Assembly: GCA_947623305.1 (NCBI GenBank)
Contig: CANQGQ010000019.1
Span: forward strand, 1-37,454
Length of the DNA: 37,454 nucleotides
Reading direction: 5' to 3'
Origin: an uncultured Alistipes sp.
Lineage (GTDB): Bacteria > Bacteroidota > Bacteroidia > Bacteroidales > Rikenellaceae
Shown: piece after piece, positions 17,100-25,909 of the stretch
Numbering within the stretch: the first letter of the stretch is position 1
Layout: each line of letters starts with the position of its first letter
Notes under the pieces: model-generated
Database searches by the model: none
Told to the model about the DNA's origin: nothing
What the model saw: the letters and a program-made list of their open reading frames with translations, nothing else
Position numbers and translations under genes: made by a program

Positions 17100-19385
17100 A
17101 TGAAAGAGAAATCGCAAGCAGAAAAGAGTGCGGAGGAGAAACAGACCGCCTTGCTTTCGGCTGCCCTGAGCGAAGCCGCCAATGCCGGCGGGCACTGGCT
17201 CAACGCTGCCGGCAAGAGCTACCCGCGTTTCTATCCGATGGGCGTTTCGGTGAGCCCGTTCAACGCGCTGTTCCTGTCGCTGCACTCGGACAGAAACGGC
17301 TGCAAGACCAACCTTTTTACGCTCTACAACGAGACCAAGGCACGGGGTGCATCGGTGCGCGAGCACGAGCAGGGCGTGCCGTTCATCTACTACAACTGGA
17401 ACAGGTACGTGAACCGCAACAACCCCGAGGAGATTATCAGCCGCGCGGCGTATCAGGCGCTCGATGCCGAGCAGCAGAAGCAGTACAAGGGCGTACACAA
17501 CCGCGAGATACGGACACTGTTCAATATCGACCAGACGACGCTGCCCTATGTGGACAAGGAGGCTTATGCCGATATCCTCAAGGAGCACGGCAGCGCCGAG
17601 GAGTGTGGCTACGGAGAGACGGAGGAGCGCAGGCTCCGCAACCGCTTCAATGACTTCCTGCAGAAGGTGCGCGACAACCTCGTGGCGGTGCGCAGCGACG
17701 CGAGCGGCGTGGCGCATTACGAGACGGATAGGGATGCCGTCTACCTGCCGCGCCAGAGGGAGTTCGAACATTACAACGACTACGTGCAGGAGACCCTGCG
17801 GCAAATCGTGCGCGCTACCGGGCATCAGGAGCGTCTCGCCCGCGAGGGCATGGTGATGAAGAACGGCACGGCGCCCTCGGAAGATGCCGTCAAACACGAG
17901 AAATTGGTGGTGGAACTGGCATCGGGAATCAAGATGCTCGAACTTGGGCTGCCGGCGCGTCTTACGCCCGAAAGTCTCGAATTGGTGGACTACTGGAATC
18001 GGGAACTGCGTGAAGACCCCTGCATGATGGATGCCATCGAGAGCGACGTGAACAATGCTTTGGAGGTGATGCGCAAGGCAGAAAAGGGTGAGAAAATCGA
18101 ATATGCGACCTATATCAACCGTCGGCAGACCTCCGAGATTCGCCAGACGCTGCCCAAGCATTACTTTGTGGCGGACGAAATCAGGCAGCATCCCGACAGG
18201 GAGTCCAAGCGGTTCGTCATCGTCGTGGACCGGGAGAAGAGCCGCGCAGATGTGATTCTTCCCGCCGGAGCGTCGCTCGAAGCCAAGAACGAGGTGCCCG
18301 GCATGAGCAAGGAGCGTATCGAAAAAGCACTCAACAAAATGGGCGTCGGGCAGGTGCAGTTCTTCAACGCGGACGGTGCGCTGGGCTACCGCCCCGACGA
18401 CAGCTACTTTGCCGAGAAGGAGATATCGGTCGCCCGAATAAAGAACTGGACGCTTGAAACGCTGGCTACGCTCGACGCCTCGTCTGCCATCAAGCGGGCG
18501 AACGAGTTGGGCTTCGATCAGGTGCAGATGATTCAGGACGACAAGAACCGCTGGGCGCTCTACATCAAGCCGGAAAATAAAGAGGGTTACAGCATCTATC
18601 CCGACAAGGAGGATGTCAACCGCTTCTTCGCCACGCTCAAACAGTCGCTCGACAACATCGAGAAGGTGCGTATGGAGTTGGCACAGAAATACAGTGCGCT
18701 GGCTGAAAAGCAGCCGGACCTGAAGGTCGACCTGTTCCGCTGCGACGAGCGGGACATCGACCTGAACCGCATCCAGCGTGTATCGGTCTTCAAGACCAGG
18801 AAGGACGGCGTGCTGTGCGCTGCGACCATCGATGGGCAGAAGATGCAGCCCCGCAGCATCACGCCCCAGCAGTGGCAGCGTATGTGGGTAGCCGAAGACC
18901 GTCAGGAGTACAAACGTCATCTGGCGGCAACGCTCTTTGCCGATGTCCTGCGCCGCGGTCAGACGCAGGTGCAGACCGCCGGCGAGAAGCAGGAGCGCGA
19001 GGCGGAGCAGAAGCAGGGCGAAAGCGTCGTGCAGAAGAATGCCGAGCAGCTGGCTCTGCCCAAGCAGTGGGAGGAGGTCAAGGCAAGCCATCCCGATGCG
19101 CTTATCCTTGTGGGCGACAGCGTAAATTATCGGCTTTACAATGCCGATGCGGTGAAGGCATCCGAAATTCTGAATCTGCCCCTGCATGAACATCCCGAAT
19201 CGGCAAACGGCATTACGGCATCGGTGGAGTTTGAGTATGACAAGTTGGACACCTGTCTGCCCAAACTGGTCCGCGCCGGCGAGCGGGTGGCTATTGCCCA
19301 CGACTTGCTGCAGGAAAAGGTCGGTGACGAGCAGGAAATGAAAAACGATGCCGAGCAGCAAGCAAGCCGGGGAATACACCGTTAA
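17100..19385 (+). CDS. ArdC-type N-terminal domain protein with DUF3945-like middle and MutS-I-like C-terminus (761 aa)
   Basis: Residues about 40-140 (PFNALFLSLHSD ... TNLFTLYNETKARGASVREH ... GVPFIYYNW ... TLFNIDQT) fit the ArdC/DUF1738 N-terminal domain, which binds ssDNA and in ArdC counters restriction. The middle (about 440-620) resembles DUF3945-type accessory modules. The C-terminal part (about 655-740) has the MutS domain I pattern: HPDALILVGDSVNYRLYNAD, then AVKASEILNLPL, then LPKLVRAGERVAIAHDLL. In MutS this domain contacts mismatched DNA; here it stands without MutS ATPase domains. A long open frame on the opposite strand is a codon-bias shadow. The protein probably handles transferred single-stranded DNA. 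Confidence 0.75.
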   Translation: MKEKSQAEKSAEEKQTALLSAALSEAANAGGHWLNAAGKSYPRFYPMGVSVSPFNALFLSLHSDRNGCKTNLFTLYNETKARGASVREHEQGVPFIYYNWNRYVNRNNPEEIISRAAYQALDAEQQKQYKGVHNREIRTLFNIDQTTLPYVDKEAYADILKEHGSAEECGYGETEERRLRNRFNDFLQKVRDNLVAVRSDASGVAHYETDRDAVYLPRQREFEHYNDYVQETLRQIVRATGHQERLAREGMVMKNGTAPSEDAVKHEKLVVELASGIKMLELGLPARLTPESLELVDYWNRELREDPCMMDAIESDVNNALEVMRKAEKGEKIEYATYINRRQTSEIRQTLPKHYFVADEIRQHPDRESKRFVIVVDREKSRADVILPAGASLEAKNEVPGMSKERIEKALNKMGVGQVQFFNADGALGYRPDDSYFAEKEISVARIKNWTLETLATLDASSAIKRANELGFDQVQMIQDDKNRWALYIKPENKEGYSIYPDKEDVNRFFATLKQSLDNIEKVRMELAQKYSALAEKQPDLKVDLFRCDERDIDLNRIQRVSVFKTRKDGVLCAATIDGQKMQPRSITPQQWQRMWVAEDRQEYKRHLAATLFADVLRRGQTQVQTAGEKQEREAEQKQGESVVQKNAEQLALPKQWEEVKASHPDALILVGDSVNYRLYNADAVKASEILNLPLHEHPESANGITASVEFEYDKLDTCLPKLVRAGERVAIAHDLLQEKVGDEQEMKNDAEQQASRGIHR

Positions 19386-19397
19386 ACGACCAAGGCG

Positions 19398-20951
19398 ATG
19401 GGTAAGAATCAACAGTACATAAATTTATACTCAACATTTGCGATGGAGCAGATGCGCAAGTACGGCATACCCGCCTCCGTAACACTGGCACAGGGCATAT
19501 TGGAGAGCAGCAACGGGCAGAGTGCGCTCGCTCGCAGCGAGAACAATCACTTCGGTATCAAGGCGACGCCCGCATGGATAGCGCAGGGCGGCGCATACGG
19601 CATCTACACCGATGACAAACCCAACGAGAAATTTTGCCGCTACGACAGTGTGCGCGATTCCTACGAGCATCACTCCAAGTTCTTGAAGGAGAACAGCCGC
19701 TATGCCGCCTGCTTCGCGCTTGCCGCCGACGACTACAAGGGTTGGACGCAGGGGCTGGAAAAGGCGGGCTACGCAACCGGCGGGAACTATGCCGCCACGC
19801 TTCAGCACATCATCGAGCAGAACGGTTTGCAAGGGTATGACCAAACGGTTATGCAGCAAATGCAAGCCGAGGGTCGGGAGTTCGGTGCAGATGCCGAAAC
19901 GCTCGGAACGGCTGCCGCAGAGAGTGAATCGAAGTATTCATTCCCGGTAGAGAGGGAGGAGTTCCTCTTCATCACCTCGCCCTTCGGTATGCGGCAGGAT
20001 CCGACAGACGCCGACAAGCAGCAGATGCACAAGGGCGTCGATATTTGCTGCAAGGGCGACGCCGTGCTGGCGACGGAGAACGGCGGCAAGGTTGTGGCGG
20101 TCAATCAGAACGCTGCGACCGCCAGTGGAAAGTCCGTGACGGTGGAATACGGTCGCGCGGACGGCAGCAAGGTGCTGTGTACCTATATGCACCTGAGCGA
20201 CATCTGCGTCGGGGTCGGCGATACGGTTCGTGCGGGGGAACGGCTCGGCATATCGGGCAGCACGGGAACGCGCACTACCGGAGAGCATCTGCACTTCGGC
20301 GTTGTGAATATCTACGCCGACGGTACGCGGCGCGACATCGACCCTGCGGCGTATCTGGCGGATATTGCCCGAAAAGGCAACATCAAAGTGCAGGCGCTGT
20401 ACAACGGCGCGGATCTGCTGGCAAAATACAAGGGTGCGGAGGTCGCCGCGACCGGGAAGCCGCTCACGCCCGACGACTGGATGAAGAAGCTGCTCTCGTC
20501 CGAGGACAGTGGCGTAGGCATTTCGGGGTGCAGCGACCCCATAGTGGATATGGCGATGACCGCCTTTGCCTCCTTGATGCTGCTGGCGGTGCAGATCGAC
20601 AACAGGCGCGAGGAGGAGCAGATGGCAGCCATATCGGCGGCTGTCGACAGGCAGCGTATCGACCTCGCGGTGCTGATGCCCGGTATGAAGTCGTGCGCAC
20701 TCGTTCTCGGAGAGGACGGCAAGGCAGTCCTTCACGCCGACAACGGCACGGTGCAGGTGTCGCGAGAACTTACCTCCGCGGAGTTGAGCCGCCTCTCGGT
20801 GACGCTTGGCAGCGAGACGCTCACGGAGGAGTCCAAGCGTATGCGCGTGGCGGGTATGGTCAATGCCATCGTCCTCTCGGAGGTGGTATCGCAGAATTTC
20901 GAGCAGGAGATGAACCGGCAGCAGGGCCAAACGGAAAACTTCAGACGATGA
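19398..20951 (+). CDS. Bifunctional glucosaminidase / M23 peptidase (517 aa)
   Basis: Two peptidoglycan hydrolase domains in one protein. Residues about 8-150 are a FlgJ-type glucosaminidase, with the catalytic Glu in LAQGILESSNGQSALA near residue 36 and the family motif NNHFGIKA. Residues about 190-315 are an M23 endopeptidase with HKGVDI, YMHLSD and GEHLHFGV, so all zinc and catalytic residues are present. No N-terminal signal peptide is seen, so export would need another route or the transfer channel. The C-terminal 180 residues contain one hydrophobic patch (MAMTAFASLMLLAVQ). Such enzymes open the wall for the mating apparatus. It overlaps the next small gene by 4 bp. Confidence 0.88.
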   Translation: MGKNQQYINLYSTFAMEQMRKYGIPASVTLAQGILESSNGQSALARSENNHFGIKATPAWIAQGGAYGIYTDDKPNEKFCRYDSVRDSYEHHSKFLKENSRYAACFALAADDYKGWTQGLEKAGYATGGNYAATLQHIIEQNGLQGYDQTVMQQMQAEGREFGADAETLGTAAAESESKYSFPVEREEFLFITSPFGMRQDPTDADKQQMHKGVDICCKGDAVLATENGGKVVAVNQNAATASGKSVTVEYGRADGSKVLCTYMHLSDICVGVGDTVRAGERLGISGSTGTRTTGEHLHFGVVNIYADGTRRDIDPAAYLADIARKGNIKVQALYNGADLLAKYKGAEVAATGKPLTPDDWMKKLLSSEDSGVGISGCSDPIVDMAMTAFASLMLLAVQIDNRREEEQMAAISAAVDRQRIDLAVLMPGMKSCALVLGEDGKAVLHADNGTVQVSRELTSAELSRLSVTLGSETLTEESKRMRVAGMVNAIVLSEVVSQNFEQEMNRQQGQTENFRR

Positions 20952-21127
20952 TGAAATACTGCGTGATGATACATCTTGTCAAGGGCTTGACGTTGCTCTG
21001 TGCTGCCATCCTGCAAACGGCGGCGTGCTGCCTGCTCTTTGGGTGGGTGGTCGCAGCGGTCGTTGTCGGTGTGCAGCTGCTCATGGCGGCCGCGATTGTC
21101 TGCTGCGGCATTCGCGCACCCGACTGA
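20948..21127 (+). CDS. Small membrane protein (59 aa)
   Basis: Starts at ATG 20948, overlapping the stop of the upstream gene (ATGATGA context), which suggests translational coupling. Two hydrophobic stretches cover most of the protein, rich in Cys, Ala and Val. No family recognized. Confidence 0.55.
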   Translation: MMKYCVMIHLVKGLTLLCAAILQTAACCLLFGWVVAAVVVGVQLLMAAAIVCCGIRAPD

Positions 21128-21209
21128 CGGTGTTCTTCCGCTTTCAACATCAACATTCAAACAAAATCCGCACTTGTCCGAAGGTCTGTAATCAACAAAA
21201 ACAAAGGAT

Positions 21210-21821
21210 ATGATTAAGTGCAATGTAACGGTATGCGGCATTGTCGCCGGGAGCGCGGCGATGCGCACAAGCAAGGAGGGAAAGCCTTTTCTGGCAGTCC
21301 CCGTAAAGGTCGCTGTGCCGGCAAAGAGCGGCATCGGCAAGACCATCGAGATAAGCGTCCGCAAGGAGGGTACCGAGGCGGAGGTCGCCGACTATCGCGC
21401 CGGTGCCCGCATCGGAGTGACGGGTGTGCTGACACTCAAACAGCGCGGCGACAGGCTCTATTTCAACCTCTCGGCAAGCGAGGTCGATTTCTCGCCGGAG
21501 GCGGGCGAAGATTCCGTCACGGGTGAGATGGAGTTTCGCGGCAAGGTCGGCAAACGTATCGACGAGCGCACCGACAGGAAAGGCAACCCCTATCTGCAGT
21601 TCTCGGCGCACAGCACCGAGAAGGTCGACGAAAGTTTCGAGTCCATCTGGGTACGCTTCTTCCGCTTCGATACCGAGTGCGAGGAGTGGTTGCAACCCGG
21701 CTGCCGCATGCAGGTCAAGGGCGAGTTGAACCTGTCGGCCTATAATGGTAATCTGAATATCGCCTGCAAAGTCGCGGAAATGGCGGAGGCGGTCAAACCG
21801 GAGTATAACGCCAACGACTGA
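21210..21821 (+). CDS. Double OB-fold, SSB-like protein (203 aa)
   Basis: Two related halves (about 1-95 and 105-195). Each has the beta-strand pattern of an SSB OB fold: KCNVTVCGIVAGSAAMRTSKEGKPF ... EISVRKE ... GVTGVLTLKQ in the first, and EFRGKVGKRIDERTDRKGNPYL ... WVRFF ... VKGELNLSAYNG in the second. No acidic SSB-type C-terminal tip is evident. Located just before the ArdC zincin gene, it probably protects or presents single-stranded DNA during transfer. The assignment is by fold pattern only. Confidence 0.65.
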   Translation: MIKCNVTVCGIVAGSAAMRTSKEGKPFLAVPVKVAVPAKSGIGKTIEISVRKEGTEAEVADYRAGARIGVTGVLTLKQRGDRLYFNLSASEVDFSPEAGEDSVTGEMEFRGKVGKRIDERTDRKGNPYLQFSAHSTEKVDESFESIWVRFFRFDTECEEWLQPGCRMQVKGELNLSAYNGNLNIACKVAEMAEAVKPEYNAND

Positions 21822-21826
21822 CGGCT

Positions 21827-22999
21827 ATGGCTGGCTATAGAAAAGAGATCGGCGCCCCGAGCAGCGAGGACAAGGCATTGGACCTCTTTGCGGAGATGAT
21901 GATCGAGAAGATCGAGAGTATCCGCGAGGACTGGCACAAGCCGTGGTTTACGGAGGGCTCGATGCCGTGGCCGCGCAACCTTTCGGGGCGCGAGTACAAC
22001 GGCATGAACGCCTTTATGCTGATGCTCCACTGCGAGAAAGAGGGGTACACGATTCCGCGCTTCTGCACCTTCGACTGCGTGCAGCGCATGAACCGTGATG
22101 CCAAGGACAAGGAGGGCAAAGAATTGCCCAAGGTCTCCGTGCTGAAGGGCGAAAAATCGTTTCCCGTCATGCTCACGACCTTCACCTGCGTACACAAGGA
22201 GACGAAGGAGAAGGTCAAGTACGACGACTACAAGAGGATGTCGCCCGAAGAGCAGGAGCGCTACAACGTCTATCCGCGTATGCAGGTCTTTCGTGTCTTC
22301 AATGTCGCCCAGGCCAATTTGCAGGAGGCACGTCCGGAACTGTGGGCGAAGTTGGAGGCGGAGAATGGACGGACAAGGATTGCAGACGGTGAGAACTTCT
22401 CGTTCGAGCCGGTGGATACGATGATACGGGAGAACAGGTGGATTCCCAAGTATCAGGACAGCGCTTACTTCTCGATATCGAAGAACGAAATCGTCGTGCC
22501 GGAGAAGCGTCAGTTCGAACACGGTGAACAGTTTTACGGTACGCTCTTTCACGAGATGACGCACTCGACAGGCATCGAGGGGGTGCTCAACCGCATCAAG
22601 CCCGCCGCATTCGGCTCCGACGAATATGCCCGCGAGGAACTGGTGGCGGAGTTAGGCGCGGCACTGGCTGCCCAACGCTACGGCATGAGCCGCCATATCA
22701 AGGAGGACAGTTGCGCCTACCTCAAATCGTGGCTCGACAAACTGAAAGAGTCCCCGCAGTTCATCAAGACAACGCTCCTTGATGTCAAGAAGGCGACGGC
22801 GATGATTACCCAGCGTGTCGACCTAATCGCCCAAGAGTTGGAACGGGGCCAGTGCGAAGAACGGAAGACGGAGGCGGACGAAAAGACCTACCGGTCGCTG
22901 CAAAAGGAGGTAGGACAGATAGGACAGATAGGACAGATAGGGAAGGACGATAAAAACGTTCCAAAAGAGGCATCATTGTACCGTTATTATAGTAGATAG
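21827..22999 (+). CDS. ArdC-family antirestriction protein with zincin domain (390 aa)
   Basis: Residues about 15-165 form the ArdC N-terminal ssDNA-binding domain (WHKPWF ... PWPRNLSGREYNGMNAFML ... KGEKSFPV ... VFNVAQ). Residues about 215-340 are a zincin-like metallopeptidase with HEMTHSTG near residue 243 and a downstream acidic helix EELVAELGAAL. ArdC proteins are known to protect incoming conjugative DNA from restriction in the recipient. The tail contains a 9-bp in-frame repeat (GQI x3, about 22,911-22,941). Last gene of the rightward operon; a terminator follows at 23035. Confidence 0.88.
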   Translation: MAGYRKEIGAPSSEDKALDLFAEMMIEKIESIREDWHKPWFTEGSMPWPRNLSGREYNGMNAFMLMLHCEKEGYTIPRFCTFDCVQRMNRDAKDKEGKELPKVSVLKGEKSFPVMLTTFTCVHKETKEKVKYDDYKRMSPEEQERYNVYPRMQVFRVFNVAQANLQEARPELWAKLEAENGRTRIADGENFSFEPVDTMIRENRWIPKYQDSAYFSISKNEIVVPEKRQFEHGEQFYGTLFHEMTHSTGIEGVLNRIKPAAFGSDEYAREELVAELGAALAAQRYGMSRHIKEDSCAYLKSWLDKLKESPQFIKTTLLDVKKATAMITQRVDLIAQELERGQCEERKTEADEKTYRSLQKEVGQIGQIGQIGKDDKNVPKEASLYRYYSR

Positions 23000-23034
23000 A
23001 AGGAATTTTATTAAAAATTAGGTTGTGTTTCTTA

Positions 23035-23065
23035 TTCATGTTAGAGCATTCTAACATGAACTTTT
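23035..23065 (+). terminator. Terminator of the rightward operon
   Basis: An 11-bp perfect stem, TTCATGTTAGA and TCTAACATGAA, with a GCAT loop (23035-23060), followed by CTTTTT. It is 36 bp past the stop of the ArdC gene. Confidence 0.8.
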
Positions 23066-23121
23066 TCGTATCAACACAAAAAATATTTTTTTACATGATA
23101 TATGTCTTTTCTAATAATCAT

Positions 23122-23256
23122 CAGGGCAACCGCATCAAATTTACAACGATCTGATAATCAATCATGGCAAATTTTGCTTGAGGTATGGATGCGCAGAAAA
23201 ACATATTTAATAATCAATACATTGACTTTTTGAAAAATTTTGATGCGGTTGCCCTG
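23122..23256. mobile_element. 135-bp MITE-like element with TIRs and a 9-bp target duplication
   Basis: Terminal inverted repeats CAGGGCAACCGCATCAAATTT (23122-23142) and its complement with one extra T (23235-23256). Immediately outside are AATAATCAT (23113-23121) and AATAATCGT (23257-23265), a 9-bp direct repeat with one mismatch. No coding capacity. Probably a deletion derivative of an insertion sequence with the same ends. It lies between the operon terminator and the AT-rich orphan gene. Confidence 0.7.
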
Positions 23257-23335
23257 AATAATCGTGATATTTCTTGCTTTTATCAAATATTATAACTATA
23301 TTTACTACAACAGATACAAAAAAATATATCAAAAT

Positions 23336-24751
23336 ATGAGCCATACAGATTACAATAACCAAAATGGACATATCAGCGCAATTACCGGTGTAAAACTTGT
23401 GCATGAGATGATGGTTGATATTATTGGTGGATTAATACCTGGTTTTTTATTTTTATTCAGTATTTTAATCTGTGTTGTTTGCCCATTCTTATGTTATAGG
23501 GGTATACCCAATTTACCCACTGACAACAACGGGGAATCTAGTGGGTGGTTTTGGATTGTTATATTTCTAACTTTTTTAATTTTGGCATATGTTATAGGAC
23601 ATCTTTTTTATAGATCAGATATAAAAAAACCCGACCAGGCTGATTTAAAACATCGCCAGGCCGATTTTTTCAAAGAAATAAAGAAAGATATTTATAAAAT
23701 GACAGCAAAATCGTCTGATATGAACAATACTATTATCAGTTTCTTTAAAGAATCATTATATTCTGAGATTTACCCATTATACAAACATCTTGAAAACTAT
23801 AAATCCGCAGGAAATAAGATGGATACTGTATATAATGAAAATTATATACAAGCATGTAAAAAAATTTGCTCAACATTAAAAAGACATGGTAACATGTTTA
23901 ATGGATCTCAATGGGAACTTGAAAAATATAATACGGATATCCTTCTTGTTTTATTCCCCGAATTAGGCGATCGCGAATTGCTAAAATATAGCGAATTATC
24001 AAATTTTGCAAGAAGTGTCTTAAGTCAATATGAAAAATCAGTACGAAAAGTAATCGGTAGTATTCGAAGGGTACGTATTGATAAAACTGCTATCGCTTTG
24101 GCAGTTTGTTATAGTATTCTTCATTTTCAAAATGAATCAGCATGTGCTACTGCCCAACGATGTGATTTTCCTTATATTGGATATTATAAATATTTATTAA
24201 AGAGAAATGAAACAGAATTATTGAAATATGTTGATTGGCACACAGATGAGAAACGGACAAAAAATAAAATTAATAAATATAAAATAATACTTCAAATGTT
24301 TGCACCAAATTCTTATTCGATTTTAAATAAAAATGAATCACACGTAAGAATGGCTTCATCCTCATGGCATGTCGCAAAGACTATAAATTGGATTGGATGG
24401 ATTATGCTTTTTGTCACATTATTACCTATGATTGCGAATACTTGTTTATATACCTTTCGTATATCTGGTATTTGTCTATGTGAGAATTATATAAATGAAA
24501 CTAACTGTTCATGTAACATGTTATTAAGAATTCTTGTCGATTTATTAAAACACTTGAGATTCGATACAAATATGCTCATGTCATGCGCAGCTTTCTTATT
24601 TCCTTTGAGTGTTTTAATATTATTATTCTATATAAAAAATAGTGTAACAAAGTTTATACATTATCAACGACAGAGAGAAATATTCCATACATTATATACG
24701 TACAATTTATGGAAAAATAATATAGATAATACTCTCAGCGACCAAATTTAG
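23336..24751 (+). CDS. AT-rich four-TM orphan protein (471 aa)
   Basis: ATG 23336 (MSHTDYNNQNG) is chosen; the frame is open to 23264 but overlaps the MITE border. Two N-terminal membrane segments (about residues 24-50 and 65-87), a 260-residue hydrophilic helical region, and two C-terminal membrane segments (about 348-372 and 412-434), giving a cytoplasmic domain between two TM pairs. No domain recognized. Base composition is far more AT-rich than neighbouring genes and codon use differs, so it was recently acquired. Its 3' end abuts and truncates a PcfK-like gene. As a lone foreign membrane gene in a conjugative element it could be defence or exclusion cargo, which is speculation. Confidence 0.7.
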   Translation: MSHTDYNNQNGHISAITGVKLVHEMMVDIIGGLIPGFLFLFSILICVVCPFLCYRGIPNLPTDNNGESSGWFWIVIFLTFLILAYVIGHLFYRSDIKKPDQADLKHRQADFFKEIKKDIYKMTAKSSDMNNTIISFFKESLYSEIYPLYKHLENYKSAGNKMDTVYNENYIQACKKICSTLKRHGNMFNGSQWELEKYNTDILLVLFPELGDRELLKYSELSNFARSVLSQYEKSVRKVIGSIRRVRIDKTAIALAVCYSILHFQNESACATAQRCDFPYIGYYKYLLKRNETELLKYVDWHTDEKRTKNKINKYKIILQMFAPNSYSILNKNESHVRMASSSWHVAKTINWIGWIMLFVTLLPMIANTCLYTFRISGICLCENYINETNCSCNMLLRILVDLLKHLRFDTNMLMSCAAFLFPLSVLILLFYIKNSVTKFIHYQRQREIFHTLYTYNLWKNNIDNTLSDQI

Positions 24752-24985
24752 GTTTGTATAAAAGTTGATTTTATCCTCGTCATAGTAGTGAACCGCCAGC
24801 GAATAGATTTCATCGTCGGCAAAGCCGTTGCAGCCGCTGTTCTTCACTTGGTTATGGATGAACGTAATGCAGTCGTCGATGTTCTTGTTCGGCTTGGCAT
24901 AGGTTGCGGCAAACAGCGCGTCCGTCTTGGCTCTATCCTCCAAATATGCCTTGATAGTCTTTTTGAATTGCTCCGTTCCTTTCAT
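24707..24985 (-). pseudogene. PcfK-like protein, 3' truncated
   Basis: Residues 1-73 (MKGTEQFKKTIKAYLEDRA ... CITFIHNQVKNSGCNGFADDEIYSLAVHYYDEDKI) match PcfK-like proteins, conserved in conjugative elements. After DEDKI (about 24,765) the sequence becomes unrelated, AT-rich residues read from the opposite strand of the orphan gene, ending at 24707. Full-length family members continue further, and a PcfJ-like partner usually follows; neither is present. The AT-rich island therefore replaced the 3' end and the following gene. Confidence 0.75.
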
Positions 24986-24999
24986 TGTCGGTATAAGGA

Positions 25000-25482
25000 T
25001 TAAAAATGATAGTCGATAACGCCGCCGATGTAGAGCAATGCTCCCTCCTCCAGTTCATTGACCATACACATAAAGTCATAGGATTGGTCTGCCCAACTCT
25101 GCAGCCCCTCTTTGTCCGTATAGAACAGATAAGCGGTATCGAGCGGGTTTTCGACTGCCTTTTTCAAGGTGTATAGTTCACCAAAACGGAAATAGTTGTC
25201 CGCTGTCAGTGCGACGGCTTTTTCTTTGATTCGGGCGACCGTTTCCTCTTTCCACTGCTCTATACCGCCATTGTAGCGAATGATGTTCGCGCCCAATCGG
25301 GTAAACATCCCTTTGGGCAGGATGCTGTCGACTAAATAGGCGATACTCTCCTCGCGGTCTTTACGGTCAATCTCGGCGCAATAGTCAATCGAAGCGGTAT
25401 CGCCCTGTTCCAGCGTGTTCTCGTTCAGATAGTTCTCTGGCTCTGCCTGCTCCTTTGTGATTTGAAAAATCCTGCTGTGCAT
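25000..25482 (-). CDS. CTn accessory hypothetical protein (160 aa)
   Basis: Acidic soluble protein with no recognized domain. It looks like the lineage-specific accessory proteins found beside PcfK-like genes in Bacteroidales elements. It precedes the truncated PcfK-like gene by 14 bp in the same orientation, so they probably share a transcript. ATG 25482 follows the shared hairpin + GGGAAA leader. Function unknown. Confidence 0.65.
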   Translation of the reverse strand: MHSRIFQITKEQAEPENYLNENTLEQGDTASIDYCAEIDRKDREESIAYLVDSILPKGMFTRLGANIIRYNGGIEQWKEETVARIKEKAVALTADNYFRFGELYTLKKAVENPLDTAYLFYTDKEGLQSWADQSYDFMCMVNELEEGALLYIGGVIDYHF

Positions 25483-25550
25483 AACTCAAATTGTTTGTGG
25501 TTTGACTTTCGTTTTTCTTTCCCTCTTGTAGAGAGCCTTTCGGCTTCCTT
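25483..25550 (-). promoter_or_regulatory. Hairpin + GGGAAA leader of the 160-aa gene
   Basis: On the minus strand the hairpin AGCC-GAAA-GGCT (25534-25545, GNRA-type loop) is followed by GAGGGAAAGAAAAACG (25510-25525) and then AGTCAAAC before the ATG. Closely similar to the leader at 26692-26745. Confidence 0.5.
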
Positions 25551-25909
25551 GTCGGGATAAATTTTTCGGGCAAAACAGGACAGCGTGAAAAGACTGACAA
25601 GACAAGGAAATTGCCGATCGGGGCAATGGAATACCCAAATCTTCGATTTGCGGAAGGTTGTCGTTGCTCTGCGGCTAATTAGCGAAGCGGTACTTGGCGG
25701 TCGGTCGCACGCTGTAACTTTGCATCGGAAAATATCGCCGACAAGGGAGCCGATATGGTTGATTACGGGAATCGCTTTTACAACTGAACTATGTTTTCCA
25801 ATATAAAAGGATTTTGCAGCCAAAAGAAAAAGAGGCGTATCAGACGGAAGATAGAAAAGGACTGCCGGCAGCGACAGCCACCCGATAACGGGCAGCCGCC
25901 GACGGTCTG
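25551..25909. other. Gene-free spacer with a candidate plus-strand promoter
   Basis: No credible coding frame. A plus-strand TTG (25694-25696), 18-bp spacer and TAACTTTG (25715-25722) match the Bacteroidetes promoter consensus, pointing into sequence without a gene. A copy of the TTTTGCAGCCAAAAG motif lies at 25812-25830. Confidence 0.4.

Noticed and set aside
17082..19412. 776-aa open frame on the minus strand
   Set aside because: Lies fully antisense to the ArdC-type gene, whose protein has recognizable domains; the antisense frame is a high-GC codon-bias shadow.
22911..22941. Possible CRISPR or microsatellite array
   Set aside because: Only three short 9-bp units without spacers, inside a coding frame.
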